From positions 16,005-80,004 of the IMG/VR virus record IMGVR_UViG_3300047564_006544: a DNA stretch of 64,000 bases, one strand, 5' to 3'. This document shows, in pieces, positions 34,848 to 43,180 of the stretch. Every line of letters begins with the position of its first letter. Within the stretch, counting starts at the first letter, position 1. The position numbers were made by a program, and so were the translations under genes. Origin of the DNA: a virus. The notes under the pieces were generated by a model. The model was not told the DNA's origin. It searched no databases and was given only the letters and a program-made list of their open reading frames with translations.

Positions 34848-35027
34848 TTACTCCTGGTCTTCTCTCTGTGCTCTAGAATCTCTTGTCTGTGGCTCGTGTG
34901 ATTCGGATCGAATCTCTACAACTAGATTGCTATTGCACTGTATCCATCCAATCTCCTCTTTTGTAAGGCCATCGTGATACCATACTGTCTTTGTTTCTTT
35001 GTTAGTTACTCGGATGTTGTATCTCAT
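34848..35027 (-). CDS. Small hypothetical protein, 59 aa
   Basis: A real small gene: the ATG at 35027 has TTAGGAG upstream, and it overlaps the stop of the 242-aa gene (ATGA). Begins MRYNIRVTNKETKTVWYHDG, a beta-rich start, and ends in a charged tail. Unknown function. Its last codons hold the ribosome binding site of the secreted HExxH gene. Confidence 0.7.
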   Translation of the reverse strand: MRYNIRVTNKETKTVWYHDGLTKEEIGWIQCNSNLVVEIRSESHEPQTRDSRAQREDQE

Positions 35028-35752
35028 TTTTCTCCTAAATTACTCATTCTTTTCTGAAGGATTGAATTAACGAAGCTTTCTTTTAGATGCCTGCTTCCTA
35101 GCATCATTGGAATCTTTGATTTATTTACTTTTTTCAATACTGAGTAAAAAACCCATTTAGATCTATCATTAACCATATTTTCTAATGCTGGGTGATTATG
35201 TGGCAAAACTTGACATATTGCCGCCCTAATCTTTGCTGACTTATCCTTCGACATTTCCTCGGCGCAGGATAGCATCCCCCTTCTATGGTACGCTTCCATG
35301 CGGACCTTATCAGAGGGATCTTTTAAAAATCTTTCTACCTCATCTGAGGAGCAAATCTTTATGTATTCTACCTTTGCCGCAGCATCATAATCTTTAAAAA
35401 TAGAGGGGTCTATTTTATCGACGTATAAACCATTTGATATTACTGTTTGTTTATATGGAAAAAGATTGCTTTTCTTATCAGAAGATAAAATCTCAACTGC
35501 CAACTCTGGATGTAAAGATGCTGCATGAAGCACTACTGCCCTAAAAGCATAAATAGATCCTGTTTTTGCAGAAATAAATCTATAAAAAGATTTTTCATTA
35601 AAAAGAGTTAGGCTTTCTTCTTTTGATATCTCAAAAGAGTTCCATATAGACCAACCAACCCCAATTGGATACTTAGAGCCTTTTGGGGTTAGATTTGTTA
35701 TATACTTTGATATTTTTTCTTTTAGTTTTTTTACACTATCTTCATTGCTCAT
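35024..35752 (-). CDS. Hypothetical protein with HEAT-like repeats, 242 aa
   Basis: No named family. The second half has repeated helical pairs (RFLKDPSDKVRMEAYHRRG; MSKDKSAKIRAAICQVLP) with the D-x-x-[VI]-R pattern of HEAT or leucine-rich variant repeats, which usually bind proteins. It is coupled at both ends to neighbouring genes. Confidence 0.75.
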   Translation of the reverse strand: MSNEDSVKKLKEKISKYITNLTPKGSKYPIGVGWSIWNSFEISKEESLTLFNEKSFYRFISAKTGSIYAFRAVVLHAASLHPELAVEILSSDKKSNLFPYKQTVISNGLYVDKIDPSIFKDYDAAAKVEYIKICSSDEVERFLKDPSDKVRMEAYHRRGMLSCAEEMSKDKSAKIRAAICQVLPHNHPALENMVNDRSKWVFYSVLKKVNKSKIPMMLGSRHLKESFVNSILQKRMSNLGEK

Positions 35753-36575
35753 TTAGTTCCTTAAGATCTTTAACCTTGAAACCTGAAGCAGCCCTATGGC
35801 CCCCTCCTCCAAATTTTACCGCAATTGCAGAAACGTCAAAATCTTTTTCTTTTCCACATCTGATAGAGAAAACATAGCCGTCTCCATCAAAATAATAGGC
35901 CAACCCATATTTGGTGCCTACTTCATCTGCAACTCTATGTGCCAGCTCCGATTGATATAGTGGAGAGTTTACCGCTGGAATTTCCTCTCCAAGAACCATT
36001 AGAGTATGTCTTTTGGCATAGATTTCTTTTATTTTCTTTTCTCTTTGGCGAAGAAGTGCTGATCCTTCCTCTAGAAACTCTGAAAACTTTTTATCGTCCA
36101 TTAGCCTAGAGTTTAACTCTTCCCATAGCCTAAAAGAATAATCATAGCTATCTATTACTGCAAGTATTTCTTTTGCAAATGGCATCTGCCATTTCCAAAG
36201 ATCTTGATCTTCTATATACTTTAAAAGTATTGGTGGTTCTTTATTTAGTCCGTTACAATAATACCAAGAAAGTATTGAGCCACAATGAGACATATCAAAG
36301 TGACAAAAGTCAAGATCTTTTAGTGCCTCTTCTGCTGTTTTGTGATGATCTATTACTGTTATAGATTTGTTTTTTTCTTTTAGATTTAGCAGAGTTTCTT
36401 TTGAATATGAAAAATCTGCAATCCAAATATCCTTATCTTCTAGGCCTTCTGGTGGTGGAGAGCCGTGGGAAACCGGAATGTAAGTCATTTCCTCTCCCCA
36501 CTTCTTCTCAAAGCACCAACGAGAGCCATAACCATCTGGGCAGTTTTTATGATATAATAAAACTTTGTCTTTCAT
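35742..36575 (-). CDS. DHH/DHHA1 phosphoesterase
   Basis: 277 aa. The N-terminal HKNCPDGYGS, WIADFS and VIDHH (D76, H77, H78) form the DHH metal site. The C-terminal FGGGGHRAASGF is the DHHA1 substrate-binding motif. Family members degrade short oligonucleotides or cyclic dinucleotides, or act on pyrophosphate-type substrates. A role in nucleotide recycling or in destroying a defence signal is possible, but the sequence does not decide it. Confidence 0.9.
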   Translation of the reverse strand: MKDKVLLYHKNCPDGYGSRWCFEKKWGEEMTYIPVSHGSPPPEGLEDKDIWIADFSYSKETLLNLKEKNKSITVIDHHKTAEEALKDLDFCHFDMSHCGSILSWYYCNGLNKEPPILLKYIEDQDLWKWQMPFAKEILAVIDSYDYSFRLWEELNSRLMDDKKFSEFLEEGSALLRQREKKIKEIYAKRHTLMVLGEEIPAVNSPLYQSELAHRVADEVGTKYGLAYYFDGDGYVFSIRCGKEKDFDVSAIAVKFGGGGHRAASGFKVKDLKELNEQ

Positions 36576-36582
36576 GTCAAAC

Positions 36583-37656
36583 CTAAATTGTTAATCCCTC
36601 TACAACATCTGTAGACGAAGAGTAATAGATTCTTTCCAACTCTGGGCACTCTACAGACAGCCTTGCTAGTATAAATTTTTTCATTAAATCAATTGATTCA
36701 AAAGTTAATAAATCGTTTTTGTAAAATAATTTATAAATATTTACTGCTTCTAAGATATCACATTTTGATATAATCAGATGATTTCCGCCAGCAGTATTTA
36801 GTGCAAAAATTAATCTATCAAGATTTAGATAGTTTACCTTACGACGGCGACCTGTTGTTGTTCCGTATTCTTGACCAGCATCTGCAATACTTAAAAGCTC
36901 TGGGTTATCAAAAAGTGTTTCTGGAAAATCTGGATCTTCTCCAGATCTTGTATCATAAATTTTTGCTACTGCAAAAATGTTTTTAATTTTCTTTGGTGAA
37001 AATCCAATTGAGCAAGCAGCATAAGGAAGTGTTTCGCTACTTGTTACATATGGATAATTTCCCCAATTTATATCAAGAAAGAATCCCTGAGCACCTTCGC
37101 AAAGTATGTTTCCATAAAGCCTTCCATCAAATAGGTGCTTTTTCCAGAAGGAATCTAACGCCGCAACATCTTTAAATTGAATTCCTGTTCTGGCATATTT
37201 ATCAGAATATGCTGGAGCTATTCCCTTTGATGTTGTTCCGAGTTTTTTTGCAAGATTTTTTCTATCTTCATCTATATGCTCTGCTGTTACGATGTGTGTA
37301 GATGGAGAAATCTTTATAAGGTTTGGATCAAATCCAGATTCTCTTAGATAAGAGAATTCTTCTTTTAATAGCTCTAGATTTACAACGCAACCTGGGCCAA
37401 TTAGTGAGGTAACTCCGTGAAATACTCCTGATGGAACCATATGTGTTTTGTATTTCTTACCACCTACAAACACTGTATGACCAGCATTTTGTCCGCCACC
37501 CCAACGTGCAACAAAATTATAGTGCTTATCATCTGCTCCAAAAATCTTTGCTGCTTTTGATTTAAAAGATGATAAGTAGCTTGATACTTTTCCTTTGCCA
37601 CCATCACCATAGTCTGCGCCGTACACAACATCAACAGAAATAATTTCGCGGCTCAT
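36583..37656 (-). CDS. purA: Adenylosuccinate synthetase (PurA/PurZ superfamily)
   Basis: GTP-dependent ligase joining aspartate to a purine monophosphate. 357 aa, shorter than E. coli PurA and near the length of archaeal forms. The P-loop reads YGDGGKGK: the catalytic aspartate (D18) is kept, but the next residue, normally Glu, is Gly. The catalytic histidine H60 is in GGGQNAGHT. Later motifs: TSKGIAPAYSDKYARTGI and TTTGRRRKVNYL. In aminoadenine-making PurZ the catalytic Asp is replaced by Ser, so this enzyme looks more like PurA. A GGAGGG site precedes the ATG, with a TATAAT further upstream. Confidence 0.88.
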   Translation of the reverse strand: MSREIISVDVVYGADYGDGGKGKVSSYLSSFKSKAAKIFGADDKHYNFVARWGGGQNAGHTVFVGGKKYKTHMVPSGVFHGVTSLIGPGCVVNLELLKEEFSYLRESGFDPNLIKISPSTHIVTAEHIDEDRKNLAKKLGTTSKGIAPAYSDKYARTGIQFKDVAALDSFWKKHLFDGRLYGNILCEGAQGFFLDINWGNYPYVTSSETLPYAACSIGFSPKKIKNIFAVAKIYDTRSGEDPDFPETLFDNPELLSIADAGQEYGTTTGRRRKVNYLNLDRLIFALNTAGGNHLIISKCDILEAVNIYKLFYKNDLLTFESIDLMKKFILARLSVECPELERIYYSSSTDVVEGLTI

Positions 37657-37671
37657 TTGCCCTCCGCAACA

Positions 37672-37677
37672 ATTATA
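37672..37677 (-). promoter_or_regulatory. Candidate -10 box for purA
   Basis: TATAAT 16 bases before the purA start, between it and the stop of the 92-aa gene. No clear -35 box. Confidence 0.35.
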
Positions 37678-37684
37678 CCGATTG

Positions 37685-37963
37685 CTACTCCGCTGCCTTG
37701 CGACGTGCTTTCTTTTTCTTTCTCATTTTTAAGAGGTACTGAAAATACTTTGCGGCAACAGGATCTTCTTCATATCCGGCATCTTCTGGAACCTCATGTC
37801 TTTTTTTTACTATAGGAACGGCATTCTCATTGTGATCGTCAGAAAATTCTTTTCCAAAAAATCTATTTGAGACAGCAGAATTTGCTGCATCCATACCGGT
37901 TCTATTTTCGTATGGTGCTCCCGGTATTGCCATATCATTTAATCCCAAAGCTTTCTTTTTCAT
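37685..37963 (-). CDS. Small basic-tailed protein, 92 aa
   Basis: Unknown. A Gly/Asn-rich flexible middle and a very basic C-terminus (LLKMRKKKKARRKAAE) that could bind nucleic acid. The start overlaps the preceding gene by 4 bp. It belongs to the cluster with the HExxH protein at 37960-38640. Confidence 0.7.
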   Translation of the reverse strand: MKKKALGLNDMAIPGAPYENRTGMDAANSAVSNRFFGKEFSDDHNENAVPIVKKRHEVPEDAGYEEDPVAAKYFQYLLKMRKKKKARRKAAE

Positions 37964-38640
37964 TTTGAGAAAAGTTTTTCTAAGTCCCTTTTCAAAACAT
38001 CTAAGTCTTTGCTTGCCATTTTCTTTGGAAGTTCGTTTGCCTTCTCTTCTTTTGGAAGAAGTGATGCAATACGATAAACATCCTTTACAAAGGATACTTC
38101 GCCAAGATCATCAAGTTTTGATGCTAGTTTTTTTAACTCTAAATTAGGATCTACCTTTGAATTCACTTTAAAACTTTGCATTGCTCTATCTGCCTCCGCT
38201 TCTGCAAACTCTTCTGATTGTAATTTGCCTGTATCTTTAAATCCTTTCTTATGACCTTTTTCATGAGAAAAAATATGTAACATTGATGATAATAAAATAA
38301 TAATAGTATTTATTTTTGGATTATTTTCTAAATTTGAAAGATCCAAAGAAGAAAGTTCACTTGGATCTATTTTTTGCTTTCTCATTTCATCTTGAATTGC
38401 TTTTTCTATTGCAGGCAAAACAAGATGTATATCGTCTCTTTTGTCTGGATTTGGATCATTTGTAACATATGCTAGAGCATTTGGATTATCACTTGGTGGA
38501 GAATTTTCTATTATGATTTTATCTACGGCGGGAAGATCAAACTGTGGGTCAAATTTAATCTTTCCGCCACCACCAGATTTTAGCAGCTCTAGAATTCTGT
38601 TTATTTTTGACTGATCTAAAAATCCAGCTCTTTTTATCAT
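37960..38640 (-). CDS. Predicted HExxH zinc metalloprotein, 226 aa
   Basis: Carries SHEKGH (H126, E127, H130) after a hydrophobic helix (INTIIILLSSMLHIF), with an acidic follow-up EEFAEAEAD that could give the third ligand. No signal peptide; it begins MIKRAGFLDQSKINRIL, similar in style to the basic leader segments of other probable virion proteins here, and holds KKLASKL and YRIASLL later. The zincin prediction rests on the motif only. Confidence 0.7.
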   Translation of the reverse strand: MIKRAGFLDQSKINRILELLKSGGGGKIKFDPQFDLPAVDKIIIENSPPSDNPNALAYVTNDPNPDKRDDIHLVLPAIEKAIQDEMRKQKIDPSELSSLDLSNLENNPKINTIIILLSSMLHIFSHEKGHKKGFKDTGKLQSEEFAEAEADRAMQSFKVNSKVDPNLELKKLASKLDDLGEVSFVKDVYRIASLLPKEEKANELPKKMASKDLDVLKRDLEKLFSK

Positions 38641-39425
38641 TTTAAGTAATCTCCTCTCTGCTTTCTTTCGCCTTTACCAAGTCTTGATGGCGTCCAATCT
38701 TTCTTTACTGTTCCCTCTCTATATTTCTTTAGTTTTTCTGATAGCCATTGTCCTTGAACAGAAATGATATCACAGTATTGCTCGTCTAATATTGTTACGA
38801 AAAACTGATTTGATCCAAAGCTACGAATCTCCATTATATTTTCTGATTTCTTTGGATTTTTCCATATATGCCTTATATTATTAGAGTTTTTTGCATAAAG
38901 ATCGGCAATATATTTACTAAGCTCAAGTATACCGGCATTTTCAAAAGTTTTTATTATATTTGGTGGAAAGGCCATTGTTTTATAGTCTTGTTTAAAAATT
39001 TTTCTAACTGTAGTATTTACTCTTATTTCTTTTCCGCGAGCAGGATCTGTTATTCCTGTTGAAACTCTTGAGCCAAACTCTGGAGGAGGAGGACCCTCTT
39101 TAATTGATTCTTTTACTGCAATAAGTCTATTTATCGAATCAGCTGCTATACAAATATAATATATTCCAAAAGATTTTGATTTGTATATTATTCCAAGCTC
39201 TCTTTTTTTATTAGAAACTGAACTTGATCCTGGAATAAATGTTTTTACATTTTCAGAATTAGCAACATCACTTCCTATAATATTGTTTAATTCAGCGTTA
39301 TTTACATTTCCAAAGTCTTTTGCAAATTTTTCTCTAAAAAACATTCTTGGCCCGGTAGAAATGTGTATTTTTCTTCCTGACTCATCTGAAAAATCTGTAG
39401 GATCTATTGAAGCTAGCTTTTGCAT
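38637..39425 (-). CDS. Hypothetical protein, 262 aa
   Basis: Not recognised. Starts MQKLASIDPTDF. Mixed alpha/beta, no membrane segment. The C-terminus is basic (KKDWTPSRLGKGERKQRGDYLK). No ribosome binding site is visible before the start, which lies right beside the terminator at 39436-39461, so how it is expressed is unclear; a later start is possible. Confidence 0.65.
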   Translation of the reverse strand: MQKLASIDPTDFSDESGRKIHISTGPRMFFREKFAKDFGNVNNAELNNIIGSDVANSENVKTFIPGSSSVSNKKRELGIIYKSKSFGIYYICIAADSINRLIAVKESIKEGPPPPEFGSRVSTGITDPARGKEIRVNTTVRKIFKQDYKTMAFPPNIIKTFENAGILELSKYIADLYAKNSNNIRHIWKNPKKSENIMEIRSFGSNQFFVTILDEQYCDIISVQGQWLSEKLKKYREGTVKKDWTPSRLGKGERKQRGDYLK

Positions 39426-39435
39426 GGGTAATAAA

Positions 39436-39461
39436 AAAGGCCCCTACTAAGAGGGGCCTTT
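39436..39461 (-). terminator. Rho-independent terminator
   Basis: AAAGGCCCC (39436-39444) pairs with GGGGCCTTT (39453-39461), followed on the minus strand by TTTATT. It ends the operon 40838-39475. Confidence 0.85.
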
Positions 39462-39474
39462 ATTAGCAGATCTT

Positions 39475-39735
39475 TTACAGCTCAACCATCATCGCTACCA
39501 ACTTAAGTAGATCGTCCATGCTTTCGATCTTCATTTTCTTTGGTGGCTTCTCGTATCCTAGTCGGATATTCTGAATCTCTGGGATAGAAATAAGATTCTT
39601 TACTGCTGATTCACGAACACCTTGAATTGCCCCCTCAAAAGAAAAGAGGAATAGATCTCGTGATTCATCTGGAATCTTGAAGTTCACAAAATAGTTTGTG
39701 TGAAGTGGAGAGTTTAGGTAAAGAAAATCAGACAT
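39475..39735 (-). CDS. Hypothetical protein, 86 aa
   Basis: Unknown small protein with alternating strands and helices. Its start overlaps the end of the 294-aa gene by 8 bp. It is the last gene before the terminator at 39436-39461. Confidence 0.7.
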   Translation of the reverse strand: MSDFLYLNSPLHTNYFVNFKIPDESRDLFLFSFEGAIQGVRESAVKNLISIPEIQNIRLGYEKPPKKMKIESMDDLLKLVAMMVEL

Positions 39736-40612
39736 TAGCCGCCTCCTGCATACGATTTACGACTACCTCTCTAACCGATTGATCTTGACAAACTGCCATA
39801 AATGGCAGATATTCCTTTGGAACAGTCCTTGCGAGATATAGAGCAGAATTATGATGCTTTGTGTCCATTACCTGACTAAGAACCTCTGCTGCATTTTTAA
39901 ACTTTGTGATGTTATCTGCAATTGCCTTGACGCCCATTTCAGATGCCTCTTCCGAAGAATCTGACCGAACCTTTCTTGCAGCCTTCTTTGTTAGGCAACC
40001 TACTGAAGCAAGAGCAGAAAAGATTTCACCACGAAGAGTGTGTGATACGCGAGATCCAAACTCGGTATCTTCTACTGCTTCAATCATACTAGCAGTAGAC
40101 CTTCTTGCGATTGCTGGTAGCAGAGCAATATCAAAGAAATTCTTATATGATGCTTTATTTCTGCTATACCGAATCTTAAAAAGACGATCTGGGTCAGACT
40201 TTCCTGCTATAAATCCTGACTCAATAAGGCCAATATATTCTGGAGGAGGCTTTTGCCAATAAGAATTATATGCTCCTTCGGAAACCATCCTGTCTAGGCG
40301 GCTTCCATTGTCTTGAATCCATTTGGCAAAGTTAGGATCTTCATTTAAATTTAGATTGTTGTGAATTGCATAGGAAAAAAGAAAAGATATTGCCTCTCCC
40401 CAAACATCACGATTCAGTGGAACAAAATCTGGATTAAACACTATTTCTCCTGCTGCGCCAGAAGTAATAATGCTTTTAATCATATCTTCAGTGATAAGAT
40501 TGCGGTATCCGCTCCTCTTTCGACTAAAGATTTCATAGACAGCATCTAGCAAAAGCTGATTTGCCTTTGCCTTTCCCCATCCATCAGATGTTACTTCAAG
40601 AAGATTAACCAT
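39728..40612 (-). CDS. Hypothetical helical protein, 294 aa
   Basis: Not recognised. I start it at ATG 40612 (MVNLLEVTSDGWGKAKANQLL), which overlaps the previous gene by 8 bp and has GGAG 12 bases upstream; a longer reading would overlap by 53 bp. Mostly helical with short hydrophobic helices. Its neighbours and class B promoter tie it to the same expression class as MoxR-VWA. Confidence 0.75.
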   Translation of the reverse strand: MVNLLEVTSDGWGKAKANQLLLDAVYEIFSRKRSGYRNLITEDMIKSIITSGAAGEIVFNPDFVPLNRDVWGEAISFLFSYAIHNNLNLNEDPNFAKWIQDNGSRLDRMVSEGAYNSYWQKPPPEYIGLIESGFIAGKSDPDRLFKIRYSRNKASYKNFFDIALLPAIARRSTASMIEAVEDTEFGSRVSHTLRGEIFSALASVGCLTKKAARKVRSDSSEEASEMGVKAIADNITKFKNAAEVLSQVMDTKHHNSALYLARTVPKEYLPFMAVCQDQSVREVVVNRMQEAANV

Positions 40613-40838
40613 TTTTGTTTGACTCTCCACCAGACTTGATCCAAGAAATAAGCTCATCTTGGTGATTGTTGATAATTTGAAGCTTTGTCTGATCTGAAAA
40701 GCTCGTCCAAAAGTCTGCCAAATCCTTTAGAGGAAGAGAGCAGAATCCTTTTAGAACACCATTGTCACGGTGAGGAGACTGAGCAAGACCATTGATTGCA
40801 ACTGTAATTAGCTGGTTAAAGATCTCTTCTTTTGTCAT
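40605..40838 (-). CDS. Hypothetical protein, 77 aa
   Basis: Unknown helical protein (KEEIFNQLITVAINGLAQ; DLADFWTSFSDQTKLQIIN). First gene of the operon driven by the class B promoter. AGGAG is 7 bases before the start. Followed by the overlapping 294-aa gene. Confidence 0.75.
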   Translation of the reverse strand: MTKEEIFNQLITVAINGLAQSPHRDNGVLKGFCSLPLKDLADFWTSFSDQTKLQIINNHQDELISWIKSGGESNKNG

Positions 40839-40856
40839 TATACACTCCTGCTATAA

Positions 40857-40877
40857 AGCGCAGGGGATACCTGCGCT
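40857..40877 (-). promoter_or_regulatory. 5' leader hairpin
   Basis: AGCGCAGG (40857-40864) pairs with CCTGCGCT (40870-40877), an 8-bp stem with a 5-base loop. It begins within a few bases of the expected start site of the class B promoter and is not followed by a T-run long enough for a terminator. It could also slow read-through from groEL. Confidence 0.6.
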
Positions 40878-40885
40878 AATTCCAT

Positions 40886-40916
40886 ACCATAGGTCGGTGC
40901 TGTTTTTAGATTTTTT
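40886..40916 (-). promoter_or_regulatory. Class B phage promoter
   Basis: TATGGT (40886-40891) with AAAAAATCTAAAAA at 40903-40916, the same spacing as at 31831-31861, and GCACC between. It sits directly against the groEL stop codon. Confidence 0.6.
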
Positions 40917-42536
40917 TTATTCTTGGATTAGGTCGGAAAGATCCTGGTAAACACAAACTTCTGTTGTCAGGAGAGTACCTGCAGCTGATACGGCATTTTC
41001 TACGCCCTTTCTAACTACCTTTACAGGATCAATGATGCCTCTTTCCATCATATCTTCTACAAACTCTCCTCTTAGAGCGTCAAATCCAACAAACCCTCCG
41101 GTTGAAATTATCTTTTCTTGTGGGCCATGATAATCAAATCCTGCATTACGCATAATCTGAATAAATGGCTCCCTAAGAGCAGTACGAAGAATATTTAGAC
41201 CCGCAACTTCTTCTGGAAGAAGCTTTCCTGCTGGCTGAGCATTGATATAATCTCCAACAACTCTTGATGCCTGAAGAAGAGCTGAGCCTCCACCTGGAAC
41301 AATTCCCATTTCAATTGCTGCACGAACTGCATTTAGAGAGTCTTCAACTCGATCCTTTCGCTCTCTCATTTCTCCTTCGGTAGAACCACCAACACGGAAT
41401 ACTGCTGCTCCACCAGCCAGCTTTGAAAGTCTGTCTTTTAGAGACGCCTTTTGGTGATCAAAGATTGTTGAATCTCCCATTTGAGACTTAATCATTCTAA
41501 CTCTCATATCAACAGATTCTTTTCCACCAGCACCATCCACAATTAGAGTTGTATTTCTTGTGCAGAGGATTCTTCTTGCTCTACCAAGATCCTCTAACTC
41601 TGCATCGCGTAGTGCTCTTCCGTTAGAATTGTCAAATACTTTTCCGCCAACAACTGCTGCAATATCTTCTAGCATATCGCGTCTAACGTCACCAAATCCT
41701 GGTGCTTTTATTGCACAACAAAGAAGATTTGCTTTCTGTCTATTTAGAACGAGAGTTGCAAGAGCTTCACCTTCAACATCACGAGCAATAATAAATAGTG
41801 GCTTACCTGCTCCATGTGCCTTCTGGATAATCTCTAGAAACTCTGATGATGATGAAATTTTATCATCATAAAGTACAATATAAGCTCCCTCAAATTCGCA
41901 AGATAGCTTTTCAACATTTGTAACAAATGCTGGAGATAGCCAGCCCTTTGCAACCTGAAGTCCCTCTGTATAAGATACTTGAGTTTGACCTCCTGTAGAT
42001 TCTTCTAGGGAAATTACACCATCCTCACCAACATTAGATACAACCTCACCAATCATTGAACCCAATTCTGAGTCATTGTTTGTTGAGATTGTGGCAACAT
42101 GCTTTAGTGTTTCTTCCGAATCAATACTGCGAGATAGCGATGATAGGAATGTTGTAACCTGAGAAAGACCAATATCTAAGCCTCTTTTTAGAAGGACTGG
42201 ATTGTGTCCTGCTGCAACCATCTTAAGACCATCATTAAAAATTGCCTGAGATAGAACGGTTGCAGTGGTTGTTCCGTCACCAGCCATAGAATTTGTTGCA
42301 GAAGCAGCAGTCTTAATAAGTTGCGCTCCAATATTTTGGAGAGGATCTTTTAGCTCAATTGCTCTTGCGACGGATACTCCATCTTTTGTAATTACTGGAG
42401 GACCATAGCCTCTCTCTAATGCTGCATGGCGACCTCTTGGACCAAGAGTGCATTTTACTGCATCTGCCACAATATTTACGCCTTTCTGAATTTCTGCTCT
42501 TGCCTCAGAACCAAACTTAACTTCTTTTGCTGACAT
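40917..42536 (-). CDS. groEL: GroEL chaperonin (60-kDa)
   Basis: ATP-dependent folding chamber subunit, 539 aa, full length. Seen: [21 protein letters not shown], the ATP loop [13 protein letters not shown], the catalytic [11 protein letters not shown], the apical domain with [17 protein letters not shown], and [11 protein letters not shown]. The C-terminus ends in SDLIQE and lacks the flexible GGM tail of bacterial GroEL. No groES was found in the window; the phage may use the host co-chaperonin or its own elsewhere. It probably folds virion proteins, as proposed for other phage GroELs. It follows the methyltransferase by 9 bp. Confidence 0.97.
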   Translation of the reverse strand: MSAKEVKFGSEARAEIQKGVNIVADAVKCTLGPRGRHAALERGYGPPVITKDGVSVARAIELKDPLQNIGAQLIKTAASATNSMAGDGTTTATVLSQAIFNDGLKMVAAGHNPVLLKRGLDIGLSQVTTFLSSLSRSIDSEETLKHVATISTNNDSELGSMIGEVVSNVGEDGVISLEESTGGQTQVSYTEGLQVAKGWLSPAFVTNVEKLSCEFEGAYIVLYDDKISSSSEFLEIIQKAHGAGKPLFIIARDVEGEALATLVLNRQKANLLCCAIKAPGFGDVRRDMLEDIAAVVGGKVFDNSNGRALRDAELEDLGRARRILCTRNTTLIVDGAGGKESVDMRVRMIKSQMGDSTIFDHQKASLKDRLSKLAGGAAVFRVGGSTEGEMRERKDRVEDSLNAVRAAIEMGIVPGGGSALLQASRVVGDYINAQPAGKLLPEEVAGLNILRTALREPFIQIMRNAGFDYHGPQEKIISTGGFVGFDALRGEFVEDMMERGIIDPVKVVRKGVENAVSAAGTLLTTEVCVYQDLSDLIQE

Positions 42537-42545
42537 ACTTACCTC

Positions 42546-43172
42546 TTAGGTATAAATATTACTATAAGATGCGCCAATTTTTTGCATTAAATTTTGATTG
42601 TTATTCAATGCAATTGAAAGAGGGTCGGAACCTGCGAATGGGTCGCAAACCACCTCCATTTCTTTGAGCTGTTGCTCCATGATTGTCTCCCATATTTTGG
42701 GTGGTTTTGCAGACAATCCAGCTGGCTTTTTCTCATGAAAAATGTTTGGCATACCTGTAACGTATTTCTTTGTTGCACCCTTTGTGCAATAGACAATATA
42801 TTCAACTTGATTACGCCAATGGTATCCCATAGTCATATTGACCTTATCCCAAACAATTATATTTCGGAATGTCCATCCTGCTTTTTCCAGAGAATCTTTT
42901 GTTGGAAATAAACCGTCACGATTGGCAAAAACATAGCAGCCAGCTCCAGAGTTTGAGATCTGAAACATTTCATTATAAGATGACTCTAGATCTTTGTATG
43001 TTAGCCTAACATACATCTCATCTTTGCCATCTTCAAATTTCATTCTTCCTGTTCCATTTTGGTTTTCAAATGGATAAGGAGGATCTGTAATCCAAAGATC
43101 AACTTTAGAGGTTGCTTTTAGGTGATTAAAAAAATCTTTAATTTCTAGCTTTGTTATATTTATTTTTGACAT
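42546..43172 (-). CDS. DNA methyltransferase (N6-A/N4-C, beta-type order)
   Basis: 208 aa. Motif IV DPPY (residues 30-33) comes first, the SAM-binding motif I (VCDPFAGSDPLSIAL, near 176-190) last, the order of the beta class. In motif I the usual second glycine is Asp. No restriction enzyme gene is adjacent, so it is an orphan that may protect phage DNA or regulate genes. Its target sequence cannot be read from the protein. It lies between a nucleotidyltransferase-like gene and groEL. Confidence 0.88.
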   Translation of the reverse strand: MSKINITKLEIKDFFNHLKATSKVDLWITDPPYPFENQNGTGRMKFEDGKDEMYVRLTYKDLESSYNEMFQISNSGAGCYVFANRDGLFPTKDSLEKAGWTFRNIIVWDKVNMTMGYHWRNQVEYIVYCTKGATKKYVTGMPNIFHEKKPAGLSAKPPKIWETIMEQQLKEMEVVCDPFAGSDPLSIALNNNQNLMQKIGASYSNIYT

Positions 43173-43180
43173 TTTAAATC

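Noticed and set aside
36583-37656. Calling the synthetase PurZ
   Set aside because: The catalytic aspartate that PurZ replaces with Ser is present, and DatZ/DpoZ partners are not visible.
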